Source: Natronolimnohabitans sp. A-GB9 (GTDB taxonomy: Archaea > Halobacteriota > Halobacteria > Halobacteriales > Natrialbaceae). From it: a DNA stretch of 56,052 nt. Within the stretch, counting starts at the first letter, position 1. Each line of letters begins with the position of its first letter. The position numbers and the translations under genes were made by a program. The notes below the pieces were generated by a model, which saw nothing but the letters and a program-made list of their open reading frames with translations, searched no databases and was not told the DNA's origin. The DNA lies in NCBI RefSeq assembly GCF_030848565.1, contig NZ_JAVDDV010000021.1, forward strand, positions 1 through 56,052. Direction: 5' to 3'. This document shows positions 1 to 7,027 of this stretch, piece by piece.

Positions 1-8
1 AACCACCC

Positions 9-470
9 ATGTCCCATTCGTATCGCCGTACTTCCGACGAGCCGATCGATTTGTTCCTCGTTGAGGACAATCCTGGTGACGTTCGTCTCACACGAGAGGC
101 CTTCAAAGCCGCAGACAGCGAAACGAGACTTCGTTCGGTCACTAATGGAGATGATGCCGTGGAACTCCTGACACGGGAAGCCACCGGCGAGTCGCTCACA
201 CCAACCGATTTCGTCCTCCTCGATCTGAATCTACCGGGGATGGACGGGTGTGAGGTGCTCGAAACGATCAGAGCCGATCCGCAACTGAACCATCTTCCGG
301 TGATCATGCTCACGAGTTCTGAGGCGGACGAAGATATCAAACGGTGCTACGCCGCCAATGCCAACGCCTACCTGACGAAGCCGAATACACCCGACGAGTT
401 CAGGTCACTTGTAGAGACGGTCGAACAGTTCTGGTTTGAGCGCGTGAAACTCCCACCCGTCTCTCGGTAA
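9..470 (+). CDS. Single-domain response regulator (receiver domain)
   Basis: A 153-residue protein made almost entirely of a CheY-like receiver domain. Visible landmarks are the acidic pair after the first strand (VEDN, about residues 18-21), the probable phospho-acceptor Asp72 in LLDLNLPGMDG, a Thr/Ser after LPVIML near residue 102, and the conserved Lys in LTKPN near 123. There is no output domain, so it probably acts by protein contact as a phosphorelay shuttle, like Rcp1-type regulators that pair with haloarchaeal bacteriophytochrome or PAS histidine kinases. No kinase gene is visible here; one could lie left of the window. The ATG at 9 is the only start that keeps the whole domain. Confidence 0.93.
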   Translation: MSHSYRRTSDEPIDLFLVEDNPGDVRLTREAFKAADSETRLRSVTNGDDAVELLTREATGESLTPTDFVLLDLNLPGMDGCEVLETIRADPQLNHLPVIMLTSSEADEDIKRCYAANANAYLTKPNTPDEFRSLVETVEQFWFERVKLPPVSR

Positions 471-780
471 CCCTTCCTCCACCATTACGGCTATAATGTT
501 GCGTGAGTGCGTCTTCCAGCCATTTTCCAGCCAGTTAGTTCACGCCGTTTCCCAAGGAATTATTGGGGGGCCGGTGCTGCATTCACGCGCTGAGTCGGTC
601 ACGCCACTCCTGACAGAAGCCGGGCAGTTCGAACAATCAGTGCTGAGCTCACAGCGCGTATCTCGTGGAAGAGTGCTCCAAGAGGTGGCTCTTGAAAACG
701 TTCGCTACCACCAGACCCGCGGATGATATTGTCAATTCATCACACGGAGCCTTGATGGCCCCTCAGTACCGATGTGAGGT
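471..780. other. Intergenic stretch without recognisable gene
   Basis: About 310 bases between the receiver gene and the HalOD1 gene. Short open frames exist, but none has haloarchaeal acidic composition or a recognisable motif. The DNA is less GC-rich than the core genes to the right. Decayed gene material is possible, but I could not identify it. Confidence 0.4.
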
Positions 781-1122
781 ATGGAGCAGGGGGAACCAAC
801 GATCTATCGTAGTTGCATGCCAGTCGTTGATGCCCAGTACAGTCCCGAAAGTGGTCGATCTCCCTCGGAAGTCATCATTGATGCTCTGGCAGAAGCAGGC
901 GGGGTTGACCCGCTCGAACTTCCGCCGCTGTATGAATTCGTTGACGGGGACGCCCTCAACAGTCTGTTCGAGGAGCACGACGGAGCAAACAATGGTGATG
1001 CTCTCCTCAGTTTTCGAGTCGAGAACTGGAACGTGTTCATCCGTGCCGATGGCCGCATCCGAGTTTGTGATGGCACCCGACCCACCAACCCGGAACCAGT
1101 CTTCGAATCCACCCCGATCTAA
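781..1122 (+). CDS. HalOD1 output domain protein
   Basis: A 113-residue protein matching the haloarchaeal HalOD1 pattern: an N-terminal stretch with S.V..I..ALAEA.GVDPLELPPLYEFVD, then DAL..LF near residue 60, then a beta-rich C-terminal part (LLSFRVENWNVFIRADGRIRV). HalOD1 domains are found alone or attached to receiver/PAS signalling proteins, and their biochemical role is not established. Here it stands alone, close to a lone receiver protein (9-470), so a split two-part signalling unit is conceivable. The family call rests on pattern memory rather than on an alignment. Confidence 0.8.
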   Translation: MEQGEPTIYRSCMPVVDAQYSPESGRSPSEVIIDALAEAGGVDPLELPPLYEFVDGDALNSLFEEHDGANNGDALLSFRVENWNVFIRADGRIRVCDGTRPTNPEPVFESTPI

Positions 1123-1178
1123 TTTTTGGACTTAGTGAAAATTCGGTCGAACGAAGGGGAAGTCGGTTCGGTATTCCG

Positions 1179-1586
1179 TCACTCGTTGGCGTCGTACGGC
1201 TTGACCAGCGTCAGGAGATCTTGTTCCAGTTCACCGCCAACAAACTGGACGAGTCTCGTCTCGGTCTCGTAGTCGATTATCCGGAGCTCCTCCAGTTTTG
1301 GGAGATGGGTATGGTGAAGGGCGATCCGGACACGTTGGCGATGTTCATCGGATGTTCGCTCAGCGTTTTCGTTTTCAACCCTATCTGCAACACGGTCTAC
1401 GAGTGCATCGTGTGTCAGTGTCTTCTCCGATGCGCTAGTCAGTGAGTTGAGGATAGCCCGTCGATGTTCGTTCGCTACTGCCGACAGAAGCCTATCGGGG
1501 GAGATCGGCCTCTCTCGTTCCCCCAAGTTGGAGAGTTCGTCGATCTGCTGGAGATCACGTGCCCCTCGCTCTCGGTTCTCATCCAT
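1179..1586 (-). CDS. DUF7344-like winged-helix protein
   Basis: A 135-residue protein with the motif LLSAVANEHRRAILNSL, typical of haloarchaeal DUF7344/ArsR-like winged helices. It is followed by HTHLPKLEELRIIDYETETRLVQ, which looks like the recognition helix and wing. An Arg-rich spacer lies between these parts. The ATG at 1586 is preferred over an upstream in-frame start at 1709 because the extra 41 residues are basic and Trp/Cys-rich, unlike a haloarchaeal protein, and overlap the end of the next gene. It lies downstream of an HTH_10 regulator on the same strand with a 67-bp gap, so the two may be co-transcribed. The target is unknown. Confidence 0.8.
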   Translation of the reverse strand: MDENRERGARDLQQIDELSNLGERERPISPDRLLSAVANEHRRAILNSLTSASEKTLTHDALVDRVADRVENENAERTSDEHRQRVRIALHHTHLPKLEELRIIDYETETRLVQFVGGELEQDLLTLVKPYDANE

Positions 1587-1653
1587 ATTCCCATAGCGGA
1601 GCGCCAACTCCCTGGCTCTGTTCCATGGTGCACAAAGGAACCAGCCGATTCGC

Positions 1654-2310
1654 TTACGCCTCTGGTTCGGGGGTGAGCAGTGTATGTCTGACGAACGCAC
1701 CGATGGCACGACGCAGCCGTTCGGTCACGGCTTGATCGGAAATTCCGAGTTCGTCCGCGAGCTCCTCGGTTGTGCAGCCTCGTGGAATGTCGTAGTATCC
1801 CATCCGAACAGCAAGCATGAGGGCTTCTCGTTGTGGCTCGCTCAGGCCGTACCATGGACCAGCGCCAGGATCCGTAGGATTGTACACCCGAATGAGTTCC
1901 AAGGATATGTGCGCATCCTCACAACAGGCTTGAGCCTGAGACAAGGCCTCACGGTGGGGGAATCGGAGCTCGAAATCCCATCCTTCTGCCGTTCCAGTCG
2001 CGCTCAATATCTGTCCCTCCTGGTTCAAGATGCATTGAAAGAGATAGTCCTGGCTCGCATCCCAATCCAGCCTGAACAGAGTTCGATCTCCGAACACTTC
2101 CATCTCCGTTACGCTGTTGACAGTTGGATAGCGTTCGACGGCATCGAGAAACCCGTCTCCGACCGGTTCGTAGACCCAGAAGAGCGGGACGGTGGCATCA
2201 CCACTCGGGACGAGCGTTTCGAGTTCGATAGCCGACGCATCATCGAGACTGAGAATCTGCCCGAGTTCGAAGTCATCGGGCGGTATTCGGACTTCCGTTA
2301 TCAGACTCAT
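1654..2310 (-). CDS. Bat-type HTH_10 transcriptional regulator
   Basis: A 218-residue regulator. Residues 1-150 form the sensor half common to Bat-like proteins. The C-terminal 55-60 residues carry the HTH_10 signature: LSEPQREALMLAVRMGYYDIP, then TTEELADELGISDQAVTERLRRA. It is divergent from two related HTH_10 genes (2498-3139, broken; 3292-3936, intact). All three have a related CATGG-type palindrome upstream, here at 2356-2373, just before a weak TATA-like stretch near 2343-2350. Likely a DNA-binding regulator of unknown ligand, possibly regulating itself or its neighbours. Confidence 0.9.
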   Translation of the reverse strand: MSLITEVRIPPDDFELGQILSLDDASAIELETLVPSGDATVPLFWVYEPVGDGFLDAVERYPTVNSVTEMEVFGDRTLFRLDWDASQDYLFQCILNQEGQILSATGTAEGWDFELRFPHREALSQAQACCEDAHISLELIRVYNPTDPGAGPWYGLSEPQREALMLAVRMGYYDIPRGCTTEELADELGISDQAVTERLRRAIGAFVRHTLLTPEPEA

Positions 2311-2355
2311 ACTCGCTTATGGGTCTAGGTTGCGCTGGGCCGTACAAAAGATGGA

Positions 2356-2373
2356 GACATGGTGCACCATGTC
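2356..2373. promoter_or_regulatory. 18-bp perfect palindrome, putative operator
   Basis: GACATGGTGCACCATGTC reads the same on both strands. It lies 46-63 bp upstream of the start of the minus-strand HTH_10 gene (1654-2310). Versions of the 14-bp core occur at 2450-2463 and 3241-3254, each in front of another HTH_10 gene. Symmetry and position suggest a dimeric regulator site. Which protein binds is not known. Confidence 0.6.
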
Positions 2374-2440
2374 CGGCCAGTGGACTACACATTCTTCTAG
2401 GTGCAGAATACACACCCCGCTCACCAGCCGTATTACTAGA

Positions 2441-2463
2441 TTATAAAACCATGGCACACCATG
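2441..2463 (+). promoter_or_regulatory. TATA box abutting a second operator copy
   Basis: TTATAAAA at 2441-2448 is a good haloarchaeal TATA box and is directly followed by CATGGCACACCATG (2450-2463). This copy keeps both CATGG/CCATG arms of the 2356-2373 palindrome and varies only in the central four bases. The site lies between the TATA box and the expected transcript start near 2470, a position where binding would block transcription. It serves the broken HTH_10 gene starting at 2498. Confidence 0.55.
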
Positions 2464-2497
2464 TCCAGTTATCCGTCCCCGGTGTGAACGTTCTCGT

Positions 2498-3139
2498 ATG
2501 GCAACTGAGATGGAATTCACAGTCCCAACCGAGGAGTTTCCGCTGGGAAGTATTTTCGAGAATTTACCGGGAGTGACAGTCGAGTTGGAGCGACTCATTC
2601 CACACGAAACGCTGACAATCCCGTAATTCTGGGTACGTGGCGCAGAAAATGAGAACCTCGAATCCGCATTCGAACCACACGCTGGCGTGACGGACATCCG
2701 ACTGGTCGATAACATCGAAGACGAGTATCTCATGCGCGCAGAGTGGGTGCGAGAATACGACGGGCTGTTGGCTTCGCTGTCAGAGACGAACCTGACCGTT
2801 CTCTCGGGGGTGGGAACAGTTGACGGGTGGCGCTTCGAAGTACGAGGGGACACTCAAGAAGCAATCGCTGCGTTTCGGACTCACCCCCAGGAAAATAGTG
2901 TCTCAATCGATATTTCGATGGTCCACGCGTTGCTCCCGGTTCAAGGAGATAGCTTCGAGTTGACTGAAACCCAGCGAGAGGCACTGGTATTGGCCTTCGA
3001 ACGTGGTTACTTCGATACGCCACGCGAGTCGTCACTCGAAGAAATCGCTGCTGAGCTCGGTATTACCCAGCAGTCGCTGTCGTCTCGACTCCGACGCGGT
3101 CATCGACGCCTCATCAGTGAGACACTCATCACTCCGTAG
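2498..3139 (+). pseudogene. HTH_10 regulator interrupted by one nonsense codon
   Basis: From ATG 2498 the reading frame matches the intact neighbour (3292-3936) codon for codon at its start, including EFPLG.(V/I)FENLPGVTVELERLIPHETL.IP. Codon 43 is TAA at 2624-2626, where the neighbour has TAC (Tyr43). After the stop, the same frame continues unbroken to 3139 through the rest of the sensor region and the HTH_10 end (ETQREALVLAFERGYFDTP, EELGITQQSLSSRLRRGHRR). One base change explains the break. Restart at ATG 2687 would give a 150-residue protein with the HTH but without the first 63 residues, so residual function cannot be excluded. A sequencing error is the other simple explanation. Confidence 0.85.
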
Positions 3140-3240
3140 AACTACGTGAGTGAGTGTAGCAGTATCCAATCATTCCACTCGGGAGTCAACCCGAAAGAGA
3201 CGGCTCAGACAGTACAAATGCGACATTTCGCTTTCTGAGC

Positions 3241-3254
3241 CATGGTACACCACC
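3241..3254 (+). promoter_or_regulatory. Third, degenerate copy of the CATGG operator
   Basis: CATGGTACACCACC keeps the left arm and the ACACCA core of the palindrome at 2356-2373 but loses symmetry at the right end. It starts 51 bp before the ATG of the intact HTH_10 gene at 3292. An AT-rich patch (GATTATTC, near 3261) follows it. Confidence 0.4.
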
Positions 3255-3291
3255 CCTTGCGATTATTCATCTGCCAGACGAAGGATTCCGC

Positions 3292-3936
3292 ATGGCGACC
3301 GTAATGGAATTTACGAGTCCGACAGCGGAGTTTCCACTGGGAACTGTGTTCGAGAACTTGCCGGGCGTGACGGTCGAACTAGAACGACTGATTCCTCACG
3401 AAACGCTGATCATTCCGTACTTCTGGGTACGTGGTTCAGAAACAGAGGACATCGAGGCCGAATTCGAACCACACGCTGGCGTGACGGGCATCCGAGTGGT
3501 CGATAGCGTTGAAGACGAGTACCTGATGCGCGCAGAGTGGAAGCAAGAATACTTCGGCGTCCTGAGTGCGCTGGCCAAGGCTAATGTTGTCGTGCTCACT
3601 GGGATCGGAACGAGAGACGAGTGGCGATTCGAGGTGCGCGGCGAAAGTCAGGAAGCAATCGCCGAGTTTCGAGAGTACTGCCAAGAAAACGACATCCCGA
3701 TAGAGATCACCGCTGTCCACGCCATGCTTCCAATTCAGGGGGAGGGCTACGAGCTGACCGAAACCCAGCGTGAGGCACTGGTATTGGCCCACGAGCGCGG
3801 CTACTTCGACACGCCACGTGAGGCGTCGCTCGAAGAGATCGCAGCCGATCTCGGCATTACCCAGCAATCGCTGTCCTCACGACTCCGCCGTGGGCATCGA
3901 CGCCTCATTGGAGCGACCCTTGTTAGTTCGTCGTGA
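3292..3936 (+). CDS. Bat-type HTH_10 transcriptional regulator
   Basis: A 214-residue intact member of the local HTH_10 trio. The N-terminal 150 residues are the Bat-like sensor part. The C-terminus has ELTETQREALVLAHERGYFDTP followed by SLEEIAADLGITQQSLSSRLRRGHRRLI, the helix-turn-helix. It is very similar to the broken gene at 2498-3139 (same length, same order of motifs), so the pair arose by tandem duplication. The remaining functional role is probably carried by this copy. The ATG at 3292 aligns with the start of the neighbour. Confidence 0.92.
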   Translation: MATVMEFTSPTAEFPLGTVFENLPGVTVELERLIPHETLIIPYFWVRGSETEDIEAEFEPHAGVTGIRVVDSVEDEYLMRAEWKQEYFGVLSALAKANVVVLTGIGTRDEWRFEVRGESQEAIAEFREYCQENDIPIEITAVHAMLPIQGEGYELTETQREALVLAHERGYFDTPREASLEEIAADLGITQQSLSSRLRRGHRRLIGATLVSSS

Positions 3937-3950
3937 TCCTTCTGGCGGTT

Positions 3951-3976
3951 CTTTATTTAAACCCCCTGTATAATAA
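3951..3976 (+). promoter_or_regulatory. Promoter of the HalOD1 gene at 4019
   Basis: Two AT-rich boxes, TTTATTTAA (near 3952-3960) and TATAATAA (near 3968-3975), lie 45-65 bp upstream of ATG 4019. Either would place the transcript start between about 3980 and 4000, giving a short leader. Confidence 0.5.
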
Positions 3977-4018
3977 GTAGGCTTGTTAAACCGATTCAGG
4001 CCGCTAGAACGGGTAGAT

Positions 4019-4369
4019 ATGAGCACGATGGTAGCCGGGGTTGGAGTAGAAGCGGTCGAGTATCAGCAGGAAACTGGGATTGTTCGTACCCAGTTTGATC
4101 AAGAGAAGACCCCCGCAAGCACGGCCGTTATCGCAACGCTGGCGGACGTTATGGACGTTGATCCGGTTGAACTGGATCCGCTACATTCTACTGTTGACCC
4201 AGAGATGCTGGATGCGCTTGTCCGCGTTCGAGACGGGATGAACGGAGATATCCACGTCACGTTCACCCACGAGGACCACATGATAACCGTGTACAGCTAC
4301 GGCGTTGTCACCGTCACACCAGGGCACGAACCAGCAGCGGAAAATTACGGGAGGAACGTGGGAAGATGA
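4019..4369 (+). CDS. HalOD1 output domain protein
   Basis: A 116-residue HalOD1-type protein: STAVIATLADVMDVDPVELDPLHSTVDPEMLDALV.VRDG, then a beta-rich end (IHVTFTHEDHMITVYSYGVVTVTP). It resembles the protein at 781-1122 in layout. ATG 4019 is preferred to a TTG at 3983 because the domain begins after it. The stop overlaps the ATG of the next gene (ATGA), so the two are translationally coupled. Biochemical role unknown; the family is tied to haloarchaeal signalling. Confidence 0.8.
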   Translation: MSTMVAGVGVEAVEYQQETGIVRTQFDQEKTPASTAVIATLADVMDVDPVELDPLHSTVDPEMLDALVRVRDGMNGDIHVTFTHEDHMITVYSYGVVTVTPGHEPAAENYGRNVGR

Positions 4370-4551
4370 CGTCTGAGGAGATCCCGGTCACGTCGAAAGC
4401 GGAATTGAACGCGGAGCTAAAAGCCCTCCTTATCAGGGCCTACGAGAACGGAATCGATGTAGAAGGCGGATTCGAATGCCGGAACGGAGTTGAACATCCA
4501 GACTGGGATGTGATCGTCACCGAAGTCCAAAAGAACGACCATTCAGAGTGA
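4366..4551 (+). CDS. Small haloarchaeal protein coupled to HalOD1 gene
   Basis: A 61-residue protein with a helical N-terminus (ELNAELKALLIRAYENGIDVEG) and a C-terminal part with GFECRNGVEHPDWDVIVTEV. It starts inside the stop of the HalOD1 gene (ATGA overlap), which suggests the products work together. I do not recognise a named family. Acidic composition and the coupled start support it as real. Confidence 0.7.
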   Translation: MTSEEIPVTSKAELNAELKALLIRAYENGIDVEGGFECRNGVEHPDWDVIVTEVQKNDHSE

Positions 4552-4563
4552 GCAACTGCGAGG

Positions 4564-4911
4564 GTGACCGGATCAGTAGTAGGGTATAGAACCGTGAGTG
4601 ACGAGTGCCGTAACAGTAACCGAGTCGAAAAAGTGCTCTCAGCGCAACAGTGGCGAGTCTTATGTGCGTTACTGAGAGATGGTTCGAGACGTGCAGATCC
4701 ATTACTTCGTGACGGAGAGATACTCGACTCCGAGGAGCACCTCACGGTCTGTTACGAACTTCATCACGTCGTGCTTCCCGAATTATCGGATGAGGGGTTC
4801 GCCGAGTTCGACAGGTTCGAAGACAAGGTACGCCGAGGACCGAAATTCGACGAGGTGCGTCGGTTTCTTGAACAGACCGATGCCGATCATGACGAGTACC
4901 TGGACCTGTAA
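4564..4911 (+). CDS. DUF7344-like winged-helix protein
   Basis: Up to 115 residues, with LSAQQWRVLCALLRDG and ELHHVVLPELSDEGFAEFDRFEDKVRRGPKF, a compact winged-helix layout like the DUF7344 family. No ATG is available; GTG at 4564 or GTG at 4594 (giving 105 residues) are the candidate starts, and the shorter one fits the domain. It follows the small coupled gene by about 12-42 bp, so it may be the third gene of the same transcript. The role is inferred as DNA-binding or regulatory only from the fold pattern. Confidence 0.65.
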   Translation: MTGSVVGYRTVSDECRNSNRVEKVLSAQQWRVLCALLRDGSRRADPLLRDGEILDSEEHLTVCYELHHVVLPELSDEGFAEFDRFEDKVRRGPKFDEVRRFLEQTDADHDEYLDL

Positions 4912-5217
4912 TCGCTTCGCGGCTGAATGCGCGCTTTGGGGCTTGCACGACTACCTGAATATCTAGCAGAACTAGTAGAATTCTCAGCGGTCGTTACGTA
5001 ACTGTGTTTATCGGTTGCTTTCGGCCTGAGCGTTGGAAATAAACTGCACTCCTGTACTGGATGCATACGCTGGATATTGCACGCTATTTTTGGCAGTAAA
5101 TATATCTTCAACTTCACACCACATCGTATGCCTGTACTGACCGATTTGGGGCGCTGTATAGTGGCGATCAGTCATCTCTGCGTGTGCACGGGTAGAATTG
5201 GAGACTGATCCGCCGAG
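4912..5217. other. Intergenic stretch, AT-rich, no gene seen
   Basis: About 306 bases between two converging genes. AT-rich patches (for example near 5090-5108) occur, but no open frame with haloarchaeal composition and no RNA fold was recognised. Confidence 0.4.
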
Positions 5218-5634
5218 TTAGTGTGTGTCAAACGAGTTGATCACATCACTCGTCGAGTACGTCTCGACGAGGTTCTGTTCGTCGAAGTCGGAATCGTCGC
5301 TCCAGATGGCTCCGTCGCTGGCGATCGCACACGCGAGGTACAGCACGTCATCGGGGTCGGTATCTCCGATTGCTGCGTCTGCCCTCTCGATAGCTGGATA
5401 GAAGTCGTCGGCAGGAACGACCTCAATGTACTGAAACAGGGGGTCGATAAATTGTGCCACTCAGTCCGGTTCCAGTCCGGACTTCTCCACGATCAGGTCT
5501 TCGTAGTTTTCGACTTCGTCGTGGACGAACGCGGGCGTCAGGAGATCTGGTTCGAGTGTGACGATGAGTTCTCGCGTCTTCGAATCAGCGATGAGTGCAG
5601 AGATGACGACGTTAGCGTCGATGACCAGCTTCAT
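5218..5634 (-). pseudogene. PIN-domain toxin (VapC-like) with an in-frame stop
   Basis: The frame starts at ATG 5634 with MKLVIDANVVISAL, the PIN strand carrying the first metal-binding Asp, and runs 57 codons to TGA at 5463-5461. It then continues in the same frame for 80 more residues through the second half of the domain (DADD.LYLACA, IWSDDSDFDEQ), which contains the remaining acidic residues. The total of about 138 codons is normal for this archaeal PIN toxin family. A single CGA-to-TGA change would explain the stop. GTG at 5460 directly follows, so a C-terminal fragment could be made, but it would lack the first catalytic Asp. The antitoxin gene upstream is intact. Confidence 0.85.
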
Positions 5635-5643
5635 TCGTCGCGT

Positions 5644-5874
5644 TTACGCCGACTCTTCTTCGACGCGCTTGCGTCCACGTTCGTTGATTCTATCGGCGAT
5701 TTCCTGAACGTCGCGCTCGGTGAGTTCGCTCTCGCTGGTGAGTTCGTCCATCATTTCGAGCGTCTCGATCTTCTCCTGGATGGCCTGTCGTGTGACCTCG
5801 CTCCAGTTGATCTCCGGGTGCTTTTCCATTCGCGCTTTGAGGTCGTCGTCCACGTTGACCGTGATACTGGGCAT
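5644..5874 (-). CDS. Antitoxin, ribbon-helix-helix type (VapB-like)
   Basis: A 76-residue protein beginning MPSITVNVDDDLKARMEKHPEINWSE, a ribbon strand followed by two helices as in RHH antitoxins. A charged helical tail (ELTERDVQEIADRINERGRKRV) would wrap the toxin. ATG 5874 is chosen because the strand begins at once; a start at 5892 would add six residues. Only about 9 bp separate it from the PIN gene downstream, the usual antitoxin-toxin order. A 16-bp inverted repeat at 5891-5906 may be its own operator. Confidence 0.88.
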   Translation of the reverse strand: MPSITVNVDDDLKARMEKHPEINWSEVTRQAIQEKIETLEMMDELTSESELTERDVQEIADRINERGRKRVEEESA

Positions 5875-5890
5875 ACAGGAATCTATGGTC

Positions 5891-5906
5891 ACACAGAATA
5901 CTGTGT
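5891..5906. promoter_or_regulatory. Inverted repeat before the antitoxin gene
   Basis: ACACAG-AATA-CTGTGT is a perfect 6-bp inverted repeat with a 4-base spacer. It lies 17 bp upstream of the antitoxin ATG on the minus strand. RHH antitoxins commonly repress their own operon at such sites. Binding is an inference. Confidence 0.5.
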
Positions 5907-6103
5907 CTTTCGGTGCGTCCTATGTTGAATGCCATCAAGTTCATCGTACTAGATGGGACAGGAGAGTTTGAGTCGAGAGGGCTACAACGTGCCAAATTCC
6001 ACTGGCTCAGAACCCTTCACATTCTGGATGCCCCCTTCAACCGAAAATGAGTGAAATGCCAATATTAGTCGCTTCAACGCCTCAAAGTCTGTTTTACGGG
6101 TGC

Positions 6104-6128
6104 CATGGGCCCTGACGGATTCGAACCA
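6104..6128 (-). repeat. Duplicated tRNA 3' end (att-like repeat, copy 1)
   Basis: 25 bases identical to 6217-6241, which is the 3' end of the tRNA(CAU) gene (3' half of the T-arm, the acceptor strand GGGCCCA and two flanking bases). The rest of a tRNA is absent here. A lone tRNA 3' end beside an intact tRNA is the usual scar of site-specific integration by a tyrosine recombinase. Confidence 0.75.
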
Positions 6129-6216
6129 CGACGATGGCTCGCTTCGCTCGCCGTCGTCTAGTTCGAACCGCCAGGGATCCCGTACTCGCGGCTCACGAGT
6201 TGTTCGCCGCGAGGTA
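6129..6216. other. 88-bp segment between the two att-like repeats
   Basis: No gene. It holds two imperfect hairpins (around 6129-6160 with GACGATGGC/GCCGTCGTC, and around 6184-6214 with CTCGCGGC/GCCGCGAG) and another TTCGAACC at 6161-6168. It could be the remnant of a mostly deleted element. Confidence 0.4.
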
Positions 6217-6218
6217 CA

Positions 6219-6293
6219 TGGGCCCTGACGGATTCGAACCATCGACCACTCGGTTATGAGCCGAGCGCTCTTACCAGACTGAGCTAAGGGCCC
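6219..6293 (-). tRNA. tRNA with CAU anticodon (probably tRNA-Ile2, else elongator Met)
   Basis: On the minus strand the 75-nt RNA folds as a cloverleaf. The acceptor GGGCCCU pairs with AGGGCCC, with discriminator A. The anticodon stem is CUCGG/CCGAG with loop CUCAUAA, so the anticodon is CAU. The T-loop is UUCGAAU. The beginning GGGCCCUUAGCUCAGU resembles tRNA-Ile2, whose CAU is modified to read AUA, rather than initiator or elongator Met, but sequence alone does not prove this. CCA is not encoded. Its 3' end is duplicated at 6104-6128 and marks the border between the accessory region on the left and core genes on the right. Confidence 0.93.
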
Positions 6294-6370
6294 TTCCACT
6301 CGAACGAAATCGTGCACGCTAATTAACGTTTGCTGTCGAGTTCGAACGTGGTGCCGAGCGCTCGAGTCGT

Positions 6371-6955
6371 CTACTCGCCGCCGTAATCGTCGAGCGTCGG
6401 ATCCTCGGTGCGGTGGCGCGTCGCCAGCCCTGCGAGGTGGGGTGTCTCGGGAACGATCAGTTCTTCGCAGGCGGTTTCGCAGGCGCTCGTACTCCCGGGC
6501 AGACAGAACACCGGTGTGTCGACGGCGATACCGGCCGTCGCCCGCGAGGCCATTGCCCGTGTTCCGACCTCCTCCCACGACAGCGACCGGAACAGTTCAC
6601 CGAAGCCGGGGAGTTCGCGTTCGAACAGCGACGACGTCGCCTCCGGTGACACGTCGTCGACGGTGACGCCCGTTCCGCCGGTGGTGACGACGACGTCGAT
6701 ATTCTGGCGCGCGACCAGTCCGCGGACGGCGGTCCGAATCGAAGAGTAGTCGTCCCGGACCAGGAGTCGCTCCTGGACTTCGTGGCCCTCGGCCTCGAAA
6801 CACTCCTGGATGGTGTCGCCGCCAGGGTCGTCGGGGTCGTCCGTATCGGCCCCCGCGCGCGAACTCGAGACCGTCACGATACCGACATACAGCGGATCGA
6901 TGATGTCGTGGCCGTGATCGTCGGTGCTCCGTCGATCGTCTCGATCGATTGTCAT
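6371..6955 (-). CDS. moaB: Molybdopterin adenylyltransferase-like MoaB
   Basis: A 194-residue cytoplasmic protein of the MoaB/Mog family, which adenylates molybdopterin during molybdenum/tungsten cofactor synthesis. Visible motifs are VGIVTVSSSR near the N-terminus, then D.GGDTIQECFEAEGHEV, and the family signature TTGGTGVTVDDVSPEAT near residues 91-107. PGF...FR.LS..EVG.RAM.SRATAGI and VFCLPGST follow. A user of such a cofactor, the tungsten enzyme AOR, is encoded at 34301-35992. ATG 6955 is the natural start. The gene stands alone. Confidence 0.95.
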   Translation of the reverse strand: MTIDRDDRRSTDDHGHDIIDPLYVGIVTVSSSRAGADTDDPDDPGGDTIQECFEAEGHEVQERLLVRDDYSSIRTAVRGLVARQNIDVVVTTGGTGVTVDDVSPEATSSLFERELPGFGELFRSLSWEEVGTRAMASRATAGIAVDTPVFCLPGSTSACETACEELIVPETPHLAGLATRHRTEDPTLDDYGGE

Positions 6956-7027
6956 AGCCTACACTCTACGCTGGAGGGCGATAATCCCTCGCCTCACAAG
7001 AGATGTTGCCTCTGTTCGAGGCAGCAG

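Noticed and set aside
5461-5463. TGA read as selenocysteine in the PIN toxin
   Set aside because: No selenocysteine system is known in haloarchaea, no SECIS-like element was seen, and the expected residue is Arg (CGA).
6104-6128. A second tRNA gene
   Set aside because: Only the 3' quarter of the tRNA is present; no D-arm, anticodon or 5' acceptor strand follows.
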